A stretch of DNA of 64,000 nucleotides. Source: Marinicella sediminis (GTDB lineage: Bacteria; Pseudomonadota; Gammaproteobacteria; Xanthomonadales; Marinicellaceae). The translations under genes were made by a program, and so were the position numbers. Shown in pieces: positions 19,494 to 28,791 of the stretch (its first letter is position 1; each line of letters opens with the position of its first letter). The notes under the pieces were generated by a model. The model had not been told where the DNA came from, ran no database searches, and was given only the letters and a program-made list of their open reading frames with translations. The DNA is taken from positions 80,556-144,555 of the forward strand of contig NZ_MVBD01000010.1 of assembly GCF_002000055.1 (NCBI RefSeq), given 5' to 3'.

Positions 19494-19502
19494 AACGCAT
19501 AC

Positions 19503-19850
19503 TCAAAAGAACATGGCTTTCAGCCGGTTACTGATGTTTGAAGACAATATATTCAATATCCCAGAGCCTGTCTGGCTATTGACCGGGTCACTGATTGTGA
19601 TGATTTTCAACATATTGCATACATAGATAAAATGATTGATGACCGGTTCACTGCAATTGGAAATGAGTTTCAATTGATCATATGCAATGGGTTGCTTAAC
19701 CAGATATGCACTTAAAATAATGTAATCTTTAGGGCAACCTACAAACCCAAAATCCGGCCACTCTGTCAAAGATAAAATTTTATTCTGATACTTTATCTTT
19801 TCAGATGTAGCTGTTCGGTTGTTCCAAAGGTAATTCTTCAGATCAGACAT
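19503..19850 (-). CDS. Small winged-helix-like protein, first gene of GTPase/Roadblock operon
   Basis: A 115-residue protein of no confidently recognised family. Residues 40-95 show a helix-turn-helix pattern: DYIILSAYLVKQPIAYDQLKLI, CSEPVINHFIYVCNMLKIITIS. This resembles the winged-helix DUF742 (CvnC) proteins encoded beside CvnD GTPases. The C-terminal tail is Ser/Asn-rich. It is the first gene of the operon and precedes the GTPase by 9 bases. Given that position, it may be an adaptor or effector of the GTPase rather than a DNA-binding regulator. The DUF742-like assignment is inference from pattern and gene order only. Confidence 0.6.
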   Translation of the reverse strand: MSDLKNYLWNNRTATSEKIKYQNKILSLTEWPDFGFVGCPKDYIILSAYLVKQPIAYDQLKLISNCSEPVINHFIYVCNMLKIITISDPVNSQTGSGILNILSSNISNRLKAMFF

Positions 19851-19991
19851 TTAACACTCAGGTAACTTTGTTTCACACCACAATAATCAGCCAATACTGA
19901 TATTGCACACACATACATTCAACCCACCTGGTACCGTTTGAGTAACGCTTTATTATTCAGCGGTGACAATTTACCAATAGACAACAATGAG

Positions 19992-20021
19992 AATGTAAAA
20001 AGGGTGGGGAGAATTTACATT
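19992..20021. promoter_or_regulatory. Inverted repeat in divergent promoter region (candidate operator)
   Basis: Perfect 8-bp arms aatgtaaa and tttacatt separated by 14 bases, in the 253-base region between the divergent GTPase operon and the LysR-type gene. The spacing and T-N-A ends are compatible with a LysR-family binding site. No second gene is present in this gap. Confidence 0.4.
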
Positions 20022-20064
20022 AGTTTTTCCTTACACACATGAGAATGTTATATGATTTCAACAC

Positions 20065-20076
20065 TTGTTTAAACAA
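20065..20076. promoter_or_regulatory. 12-bp perfect palindrome before the LysR-type gene
   Basis: ttgtttaaacaa is a perfect palindrome 27 bases upstream of the preferred ATG of the LysR-type gene. It could be an autoregulatory site. If translation began at the TTG at 20065 the palindrome would be coding, which is one reason to prefer the later start. Confidence 0.3.
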
Positions 20077-20103
20077 ACATCCACGGACAACTGTATACCA
20101 AAA

Positions 20104-20994
20104 ATGAAACAATCAAACATACCCCTCAATGACATGTCTTTATTCATTGAAGTTGGCAGGGCTTTGAGCTTTACCAAAGCGGCTAAGACAACCGGCATCC
20201 CGCATTCAACATTATCCCGGAGGATTAAAAGCCTCGAAAAATCCATTGGATTGCGGTTATTCAACAGGACAACCAGGAAAATCGAATTCACTGAGGCAGG
20301 AGAGATGTATTATGAAAAGTGTAAACCCCTGATAGATGAAGTAAAAATTGCCCATGAGCAGCTGAATGGCTTTCAATCGAAACCCAAAGGCTTGCTGAGG
20401 GCCTTATTACCAGTCGATCTTGCCACAACGTATATTGCCCCATTGATGCCTGAATTTTGCAGAAGTTACCCTGAAATCACATACGACCTTGAACTCTCCT
20501 CTAAAAGCATTGACCTTGTCAAAGATCATTATGATTTAGCCATTAAAGTTGGTGAACTGAATGACTCAAATATGATCACACAGCTGATTGGCAAACTTCC
20601 TTTGTACCTGTATGCATCTCCTGACTATCTACAAAAACAGGGTGAGCCCAAAACACCAGAAGAATTAGAGTCACGGGAATGTCTGACCATTATTTACAAC
20701 ACCTGGACCTTGTACAGCAACGGTCAATCCCGACAAATAACACCCACAAGCCGTTTCAAATTGAACAATCTGGGAATGATGCGACAGCTCATCGCCATAG
20801 GTTTGGGAATTGGGCTGCTACCAAAAGAAGTTGCCCGCGCTGATGTAGAGCAAGGTAGATTGGTGAGAATAATGCATCCTTGGCAAGGCATGGATGCTCC
20901 GGTATATGCCATCACAGAATCCAGATTGATGCCTCAAAAGTCCCGGGTATTCATTGATTATTTACGCAGCAAGTTAAGCCAACAAAATGAATGA
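20104..20994 (+). CDS. LysR-family transcriptional regulator
   Basis: A 296-residue regulator. The N-terminal winged helix-turn-helix is clear: MSLFIEVGRALSFTKAAKTT, then PHSTLSRRIKSLEKSIGLRLFNRTTR, followed by a substrate-binding domain (about 90-290) of the periplasmic-binding-protein fold. The frame extends to a TTG at 20065, but the ATG at 20104 gives the usual LysR start and leaves the palindrome at 20065-20076 non-coding. Neither start has a good ribosome site. The divergent neighbour is the GTPase/Roadblock operon and the downstream convergent neighbour an S41 protease; LysR regulators often control divergent genes, so the GTPase operon is a possible target. The inducer is unknown. Confidence 0.88.
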   Translation: MKQSNIPLNDMSLFIEVGRALSFTKAAKTTGIPHSTLSRRIKSLEKSIGLRLFNRTTRKIEFTEAGEMYYEKCKPLIDEVKIAHEQLNGFQSKPKGLLRALLPVDLATTYIAPLMPEFCRSYPEITYDLELSSKSIDLVKDHYDLAIKVGELNDSNMITQLIGKLPLYLYASPDYLQKQGEPKTPEELESRECLTIIYNTWTLYSNGQSRQITPTSRFKLNNLGMMRQLIAIGLGIGLLPKEVARADVEQGRLVRIMHPWQGMDAPVYAITESRLMPQKSRVFIDYLRSKLSQQNE

Positions 20995-21073
20995 TTTTCA
21001 AGCAGCGCGTATAGGGCTTTGAAAGTCAGCATGGATGTTTTGACAACCAATACCGTCTTCATGATACAGAAAA

Positions 21074-21098
21074 AGCCAGCTCACTTGCGCAAGCCGGC
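21074..21098 (-). terminator. Terminator after the S41 peptidase gene
   Basis: A 7-bp stem (gccagct/agccggc, one G-T pair) followed on the minus strand by TTTT. It lies about 40 bases past the peptidase stop. The LysR gene converges from the other side. Confidence 0.6.
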
Positions 21099-21139
21099 CT
21101 CTCCTGGACTTCGTTGGGTCAAAGAAGGGATCTGAGCGG

Positions 21140-22471
21140 TCAGTCCCGTGGGTTTTTATCCTGTCTGCCATTGTCATAATGGCCAATAAGAGCCACAGTT
21201 GTGGCATTGTTCATTTCAAACTGTATCCTGAAATAGGGAATGTCGGCAAACATAAACCAGTGGTCACCCATTGGTATCATTGGCTGTTTGGTGCCACCGT
21301 CCCGCTGGTAAATCAGCTGGTTGTTTTCCAGGCTGATACTGCGGGGCCCATAGGTGCCTACATAGACCTGTTGCCCTTCTGCGTCCAGTTGCACTGGATT
21401 GGCCCGGGCACGTAAACCGGCAGATAACCACTGATAGCTTGCCTGTGCCCGCTCATCGTCATTGTTAGCCACGAGGTTCTCCAATGCCAGCAGATACGCT
21501 TTATCAAGGGCATCGGCCTGCGGCACTTCAATATGTGGCGTGACTCCGGTTCCTTCCCAGTTGGTGTTGGTCACCGGGTTGATGGCACGACCGGTTGGCA
21601 CCCACACCTGATAGCGGTCAGTTGCTGTGATGCGCCCGCCTGGATGAGCACCGCCACCGGTGGTCTCGCCTACCAGTGTGGCCCTCTCCAGATTCTTTAG
21701 GTTGTAACTGAATTCTTCTGCGGCAGAAAAAGTGCGGTCACTGGTCAATACATAAACCGGGGTGTCCGGGTTACGCTGACCGTCCACATGGGGCAAGGTC
21801 CAGGTTTGATCATATTGTTCAGTAGCTCGCCGGTAAAAGGTATTCAAGTGAACCGGCTCAGGCCCAAACAAATAACTACTGATGAGCTGAATCATTTGTG
21901 GACTGCCGCCGCCATTTTTACGTAAGTCAATGATCAGTGCATCCGTATTACTCAGAAATTTCATGGCAGCTACTGCGGTTTCACCAGCGTATTCGGTACC
22001 CTGAAATGACCTCAGGTCGAGGTAGCCCACATTGCCCTCCATGATTTTCACCTGTTGAAAACCAAAGTTCACCAGGCGGTTACGGGCGACCATGTCTTCA
22101 TACAACTCCCTTTCCTGCTCAGGCGTTATGGCTTGTCTTTGCCGGGCAATTCCCTCAGGGTCAAAAATGACCCGAATGTGCTTGTCCTGACTGACCTCAA
22201 CTAAATCATCGGTCAACTGTTGAGCAAACACACGCACATCATCGATGGCCTCATATTGACCTTTTTTTGCGTTTCGACTGATTTTTCTGGCCATTTTGTC
22301 TGCCACATCAGGGAATATATAATGGTCCTTCAGTTGCTGACCAATGGCATTGACCACAGCCAGACGCTCAGTTTTCTCGAGTGGCGGGTCCGCCGGCTGA
22401 GCCTGAACAAAAGAGCCATTAAAGATCGTCAGAAGACAGAATATGTAAACACAAGTCGGAATTATTTTCAT
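21140..22471 (-). CDS. Secreted S41-family (C-terminal-processing-type) serine peptidase
   Basis: A 443-residue exported protein: signal peptide MKIIPTCVYIFCLLTIFNGSFVQAQ, an IRBP-type N-terminal helical domain (about 30-110, HYIFPDVADKMARKIS) and an S41 catalytic domain. The nucleophile region reads TSDRTFSAAEEFSYNL, preceded by DALIIDLRKNGGGSP and followed by GETTGGGAHPG, all typical. The C-terminal 80 residues (GTYGPRSISLENNQLIYQRDGG) look like a small lipocalin-like beta domain. The frame continues to 22537, but the ATG at 22471 begins the signal peptide and lies 4 bases after the stop of the MarR gene, so the two genes are an operon. No PDZ domain is visible. Substrates are unknown. Confidence 0.85.
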   Translation of the reverse strand: MKIIPTCVYIFCLLTIFNGSFVQAQPADPPLEKTERLAVVNAIGQQLKDHYIFPDVADKMARKISRNAKKGQYEAIDDVRVFAQQLTDDLVEVSQDKHIRVIFDPEGIARQRQAITPEQERELYEDMVARNRLVNFGFQQVKIMEGNVGYLDLRSFQGTEYAGETAVAAMKFLSNTDALIIDLRKNGGGSPQMIQLISSYLFGPEPVHLNTFYRRATEQYDQTWTLPHVDGQRNPDTPVYVLTSDRTFSAAEEFSYNLKNLERATLVGETTGGGAHPGGRITATDRYQVWVPTGRAINPVTNTNWEGTGVTPHIEVPQADALDKAYLLALENLVANNDDERAQASYQWLSAGLRARANPVQLDAEGQQVYVGTYGPRSISLENNQLIYQRDGGTKQPMIPMGDHWFMFADIPYFRIQFEMNNATTVALIGHYDNGRQDKNPRD

Positions 22472-22475
22472 GATT

Positions 22476-22910
22476 TTATTGACAGTTGTTGATGATTTTA
22501 TTGAGGGTAATGAAGAGTTCTTTGATTTCTTTTTCACTGATACCCGCTAAGGCATCCTGACGGTTGTTCAGGATGATGGGTTTAAGTTCTTGCAGGGTGT
22601 CATGCCCTTTATCTGATATGTTGAGTTTAAACTTTCTGCGATCTTGTGGATTAACAGCACGGCTGAGGTATTCATTTTTCACCAATAACTCGATCATTCT
22701 GGTGATTGAGGCATGATCCTTGAACAACCAACTGGCCAGGTCTTTTTGTGCCATTTCGGGGTTTACTTCCAGCAACGATAAGATCAGCAATTGATCGACA
22801 GTGATACCGGGCAACCGGGCTGACAGATTCTTCTGAGCATATTGCCGGTAGGTTTTGATCGCCTTTTCTATGCTGTAGAAAATGGTTTGTTGTGGGTCGA
22901 TTTTGTCCAT
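22476..22910 (-). CDS. MarR-family transcriptional regulator
   Basis: A 144-residue winged-helix regulator. The DNA-binding core is visible: LLILSLLEVNPEMAQKDLASW, then DHASITRMIELLVKNEYLSRAVNPQDRRKFKLNISDKG, with the wing around DRRK. Helices at both ends should form the dimer interface. The frame continues to 22949, but the ATG at 22910 (MDKIDPQQT) gives the usual start for the family. It directly precedes and is cotranscribed with the S41 peptidase gene. By analogy with other MarR regulators it probably represses its own operon; the ligand cannot be inferred. Confidence 0.87.
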   Translation of the reverse strand: MDKIDPQQTIFYSIEKAIKTYRQYAQKNLSARLPGITVDQLLILSLLEVNPEMAQKDLASWLFKDHASITRMIELLVKNEYLSRAVNPQDRRKFKLNISDKGHDTLQELKPIILNNRQDALAGISEKEIKELFITLNKIINNCQ

Positions 22911-23007
22911 GCAGAACAGTTTAACGTGATTTAATTGATATATCAACATTATGCCTGATATTCAACCCCTCGCCATGCGCCAAAAGTCACTATTAACAAA
23001 GGAAATT

Positions 23008-23032
23008 AAAAAACCGGAGCCTGATTTGGCTC
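23008..23032 (-). terminator. Weak minus-strand terminator
   Basis: A 5-bp stem gagcc/ggctc with a 6-base loop, followed on the minus strand by CGG and six T's. It could stop read-through from katG before the MarR operon. Confidence 0.4.
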
Positions 23033-23312
23033 AGGACGTGAAGCTGTGATCCTGGGGCACCGATCTCCGATCCTGTCTCGGTGCTCACTCCAGTATCCAT
23101 ACAGTCGTCATTCATTTTTTGCCAAAAAGAAGTGAAAGCGGCCTCGGCGATCATGTCGTGTGATCAAGCGCTGGACACCCTGATTCGCTATCGCTCACGG
23201 CTTATCGATCATTCCATTTTGGCTTCTTGACTTCGTCAAACCGCCATATCTGCATGATCTGCCTAACCAAGTCGGCGGGTCGAGCTGATCATCTGCGCCC
23301 CTATTGAAAATG

Positions 23313-23343
23313 AAGCCATACCGACGAAATGACGGTATGGCTT
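23313..23343 (-). terminator. Hairpin after katG
   Basis: Perfect 10-bp inverted repeat aagccatacc/ggtatggctt with an 11-base loop, 11 bases past the katG stop. The T-tract on the minus strand is poor (TTCATTTTC), so termination strength is uncertain. Confidence 0.6.
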
Positions 23344-23353
23344 GGCAAGCGTG

Positions 23354-25855
<2,502 letters not shown>

Positions 25856-26680
25856 ATGACGCTCGACCAACAAGCCAAAATCAATCATACATACGATGGC
25901 CACCAACTGGCTGAACAGTATTTTGAAGCCCTCAGTGGCTTTTTCTTTGAAATGGATATCAATGGGCAAAAATTTGTTGAGAGTTTTGTGGCTGCGTACA
26001 TCAAGCATGTAGATGCCGAAACCAATCGCGTCAGCGATGTCATCATGAACACCGGCTTCACCAAAACAGTCATTGAAAACACCCTGAAAGGGGTTAAAAA
26101 GAATCGCCAGTTTGCCATCAAATCATTTTTTGGTGAAATGATTGAAGAGGTCAAAAAGATCTGTTCCAGGAATGAACAGATGACCATGAAAATCAAAGGC
26201 ACACAAAGGTCTTTCACCAGCGTATTTTATCGCCTTGAGCCTTCAACCAAGCAGTTGACCTCACAATCATTCCTGGACTACATGATCAAACGCGGCATCA
26301 TTGAGCGGGTGGATGACAACACCATCCGTTTTGTTCGCGCCGTGCCAATCAATCACGTCAACACCAAAGAAAAAATGCTCAGCCTGTTTACCAATGTGAT
26401 GGAGCGTTTCACCCAAACCCTGATTGGCAACTATCAGGCCACAAAACCGGCTGATGAAAATTTCCAACAAACATACAGATCTTGGCACATTGATCCCCAA
26501 ATGCACAATGAAGCAAGACAGGCATTAAAAAAATTATTAAGGACGCAATGGCTGGAAATCCAACAGTTGATTGACAGTTATGAAGTGAAAACGGAATTTG
26601 AAAAAAATCGGGTTGAACAGTCTGGTGCTGAACTGGGTGTTTCAACCTTTGTGTATCACAACAATCCAAACGAGGAATAA
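25856..26680 (+). CDS. Putative HTH-containing protein, DUF6502-like
   Basis: A 274-residue cytoplasmic protein with no signal peptide or membrane segment. Residues 40-85 (FVESFVAAYIKHVDAETNRV, then SDVIMNTGFTKTVIENTLKG) have the helix-turn-helix-like 'RVS...TG...V' pattern that I associate with DUF6502 proteins; this match is by memory and tentative. The rest is helical with many Lys, Arg and Gln, compatible with nucleic-acid binding. The gene is followed after 3 bases by a very small gene for a secreted Gly/Asp-repeat peptide, then a terminator, so these two form a transcription unit. A regulator of its partner is one possibility. No catalytic motif is visible. Confidence 0.65.
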   Translation: MTLDQQAKINHTYDGHQLAEQYFEALSGFFFEMDINGQKFVESFVAAYIKHVDAETNRVSDVIMNTGFTKTVIENTLKGVKKNRQFAIKSFFGEMIEEVKKICSRNEQMTMKIKGTQRSFTSVFYRLEPSTKQLTSQSFLDYMIKRGIIERVDDNTIRFVRAVPINHVNTKEKMLSLFTNVMERFTQTLIGNYQATKPADENFQQTYRSWHIDPQMHNEARQALKKLLRTQWLEIQQLIDSYEVKTEFEKNRVEQSGAELGVSTFVYHNNPNEE

Positions 26681-26683
26681 ATC

Positions 26684-26961
26684 ATGAAAAACTTTAAATT
26701 GACAGGCCTTTTTTTTGCTTAACCACCGCAACTTTTTCATACGCTGGCAACGGTGACGGTTCCGGCGGCGAACCCCCTCAAGACCCATCTTCTTCATATC
26801 AAACATGCCATACCATCCTCGGCAACGGTGACGGTTCCGGCGGTGATGACTCATCCGGTAGCAGCACTGAAGGCAACGGTGATGGCTCGGGTGGAGATGA
26901 ACAGGTAAACCAAGAAAACACCATGCAAATGGCCGCATTTTATGCGTGTATTAATAATTAA
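26684..26961 (+). pseudogene. Small secreted Gly/Asp-repeat protein, frame broken at a T8 tract (pseudogene, slippage or phase-variable)
   Basis: From the ATG at 26684 the frame stops after 12 codons (MKNFKLTGLFFA). The stop follows a run of eight T's at 26709-26716. Reading one base back after the run, or adding one T, opens a 92-residue protein. It then has a complete signal peptide (core GLFFCLTTATFSYA, predicted cut before GNGDG) and three copies of GNGDGSGG (DNA copies at 26746, 26821 and 26872). Two cysteines (YQTC and FYAC) and the ending CINN are also present. The second frame is intact to the TAA at 26961 and conserves the peptide repeat, which argues for recent or functional coding. 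CTT TTT TTT is slippery, so programmed -1 frameshifting, transcriptional slippage, phase variation, a true mutation or a homopolymer sequencing error are all possible. It is cotranscribed with the gene before it. Function unknown. Confidence 0.7.
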
Positions 26962-26974
26962 TAAAAAAATGCAC

Positions 26975-27008
26975 AAATCTACCGCAGAAAATTGCGGTAG
27001 ATTTTTTT
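26975..27008 (+). terminator. Strong Rho-independent terminator
   Basis: Perfect 12-bp stem aaatctaccgca/tgcggtagattt with a 6-base loop and a run of seven T's overlapping its 3' end. It closes the HTH-like gene/Gly-Asp peptide unit 14 bases after the peptide's stop. Confidence 0.9.
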
Positions 27009-27457
27009 CCATTAAGCGTTGACAATAGGAATCGTGTTGAGGTGTTCGGTTATTCAGGACATCGAAACCAAACTGAAGAAGATGAGGGGGACGGTGATTT
27101 CAAGTGTGTGTGATAAGTGTGATGTGACATCACCACCCTCCTCAACTTGCCGACCATATTAACATGTTTTCATGAATGAATCATGAACATTCGTGGTTTT
27201 TCGTGTACAACAGTTTTTTCTGATAAATCACATTCCTGGCAATTAAAGCATAACAGCAACACTGCCGGCCCTGTTTTCTGACCGACCCATTCATCAACCT
27301 TGATATCATGCCAATGACAACCTGATAAACGGTCTATGATTGCCAACATGACCTGTAAGACCTTACGGTCGAAACAACGGACACAGGAGCAGGTTCCTGA
27401 ATCACAAATTTCATTTAATCGACAACTTTTTGACACTGCTGTGACTATCCTTGCCAC
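27009..27457. other. 449-base region without a supported gene
   Basis: It should contain the promoter of the DUF3429 gene. A minus-strand frame of 95 codons (27170-27457) is Cys-rich (CSCVRC, CFNCQEC). However, it starts with a GTG that directly abuts the DUF3429 start codon on the other strand and lacks a ribosome site, so it is not called. Confidence 0.3.
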
Positions 27458-27919
27458 ATGAGAACGCCCACTTTACCCCATTGGCTCACTTACCTTGGTG
27501 CCTTGCCTTTTGTATTGGCTTTATTGATTGCCTGTTATGGCCAATTTGGCTGGAGTGAATTCTGGATTTATGAAATCCGCTTCAGTCGCTTCAAGTCATA
27601 TACAGTTGGTCACACCTATGGTGCTGTTATTGTGGCCTTTCTTGGCGGTATACAGTGGGGCATATCATTACAGCACCCCAATGACAGACAATATTTCATG
27701 GCCAGTAATGTTTTGGCATTGACTGCCTGGTTCAGTTTGTTCATGTTTGCCAGCTTTGCAGGTGTCATGATGATTACCCTGGCATTCATCTTGGCCTTGT
27801 GGATCGACCGCCACGCTTTTCAGGCTGGCGCCATTCCTGATTGGTTCTGGCAGCTACGTAAACGAATCAGCCTGGTGGTTATCGCAGCACTTGCTGGCTT
27901 ACTACTGATCAATGGCTGA
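27458..27919 (+). CDS. DUF3429-type inner-membrane protein
   Basis: A 153-residue protein with four to five hydrophobic helices. The family pattern is seen at the start (LPHWLTYLGALPFVLALLI) and in the central SYTVGHTYGAVIVAFLGGIQWG, where a Gly/His-containing loop precedes a helix. The last helix ends LLLING. DUF3429 proteins are small membrane proteins of unknown role in proteobacteria. A paralogue at 45063-45536 shares the same layout. The next gene, for a Tag-like protein, starts 50 bases downstream on the same strand. No ribosome site of strength is visible. Confidence 0.8.
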   Translation: MRTPTLPHWLTYLGALPFVLALLIACYGQFGWSEFWIYEIRFSRFKSYTVGHTYGAVIVAFLGGIQWGISLQHPNDRQYFMASNVLALTAWFSLFMFASFAGVMMITLAFILALWIDRHAFQAGAIPDWFWQLRKRISLVVIAALAGLLLING

Positions 27920-27969
27920 TTGGTTGTATATGTGGCATACTGCTGCATTTACTTTGACCTCACTGTGAC

Positions 27970-28713
27970 ATGACCCGCCAATTTTCCAATTTTGCAGACA
28001 TCTACACCCTGGCAGCCTCCCGAAAGGGCGGTGAAGAGGCGTTATTGGCTTTGTTACCCGACGTTCCCACCACAGAACAACTGGCACAAGTCAGCGATGA
28101 TCGGTTTTTGGCCATGATGTGCAAAGCCATTAATCAAGCTGGTTTTAACTGGACCGTGATCAACAACAAATGGCCCCAATTCGAAGAAGCCTTCCATGGC
28201 TTTGATGTCAACCGACTGGTGTTCATGCCACCTGAACAATGGGAAGCTTATGCATCAGACAAAAGGGTGGTCCGGAACTGGACCAAGATCAAGGCGGTGA
28301 TGGAAAATGCCGGTTTGGTCCACTACCTGGCCGCAGAACATGGCAGCTTTGCCCGTTTCATTGCTGACTGGCCTGAATCTGATCAAATCGGTTTATTGGC
28401 TTATCTGAAAAAGCATGGTTCCAGACTGGGTGGCAACACGGGTTATTGGTTCCTGAGGTATGTCGGCAAAGATTGTTTTGTGACCACCAGAGATGTGATA
28501 AAAACTGTTCAACAGGCTGGCCATGACATCCACCATCATCCAACCTCAAAAAGAGACCTCACTCAGGTACAGGAAGCATTTAATCGCTGGCACCAGGAAA
28601 CCGGAATGCCATATACTCACCTGAGTAAAATTGCCGGTTTTGCATCAGGAGAAAATCATCCCGTGGATCAGTTACAGCGAAGAATAAACGTCACAAAAAG
28701 CAAATCAGATTGA
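27970..28713 (+). CDS. DNA-3-methyladenine glycosylase I-like protein lacking the catalytic glutamate
   Basis: A 247-residue protein. Residues 47-115 align by eye with Tag: MMCKAINQAGFNW, then FEEAFHGFDV and RVVRNWTKIKAVMENA, matching the HhH-GPD core. Two differences are notable. At the position of Tag's Glu38 there is Ala53, and the N-terminal zinc-binding Cys/His of Tag are missing. It is also about 60 residues longer than E. coli Tag, with a basic C-terminal extension (RRINVTKSKSD). It may be a non-catalytic or altered-specificity member of the family in base-excision repair. It follows the DUF3429 gene and precedes a subtilase gene on the same strand. Confidence 0.75.
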   Translation: MTRQFSNFADIYTLAASRKGGEEALLALLPDVPTTEQLAQVSDDRFLAMMCKAINQAGFNWTVINNKWPQFEEAFHGFDVNRLVFMPPEQWEAYASDKRVVRNWTKIKAVMENAGLVHYLAAEHGSFARFIADWPESDQIGLLAYLKKHGSRLGGNTGYWFLRYVGKDCFVTTRDVIKTVQQAGHDIHHHPTSKRDLTQVQEAFNRWHQETGMPYTHLSKIAGFASGENHPVDQLQRRINVTKSKSD

Positions 28714-28791
28714 TTCAACACCGTACTGTTGATTGTCTCCATCGGGCATCTGAGCTATGATCATGACTTTTCCCGGGCTACCGTTGATATT

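Larger units (their letters stand above)
22911..23353. other. 443-base intergenic region with possible dispersed-repeat remnant
   Basis: No gene is supported. 22911-23000 should contain the MarR promoter. About 23110-23250 has unusual composition relative to its neighbours (tttttgccaaaaagaagtg, followed by a GC-richer stretch) and resembles the kind of sequence seen in genus-specific dispersed repeats; this is an impression only. Two terminators for the minus strand lie inside (23008-23032 and 23313-23343). Confidence 0.35.

Noticed and set aside
26746..26899. Three spaced copies of a 20-base sequence considered as CRISPR-like
   Set aside because: Spacing is irregular and the copies encode GNGDGSGG in the same frame of a secreted peptide, so they are protein repeats.
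27170..27457. Minus-strand 95-codon Cys-rich frame (CSCVRC, CFNCQEC)
   Set aside because: It would start with a GTG directly abutting the start codon of the DUF3429 gene on the other strand and has no ribosome site; no family is recognised.
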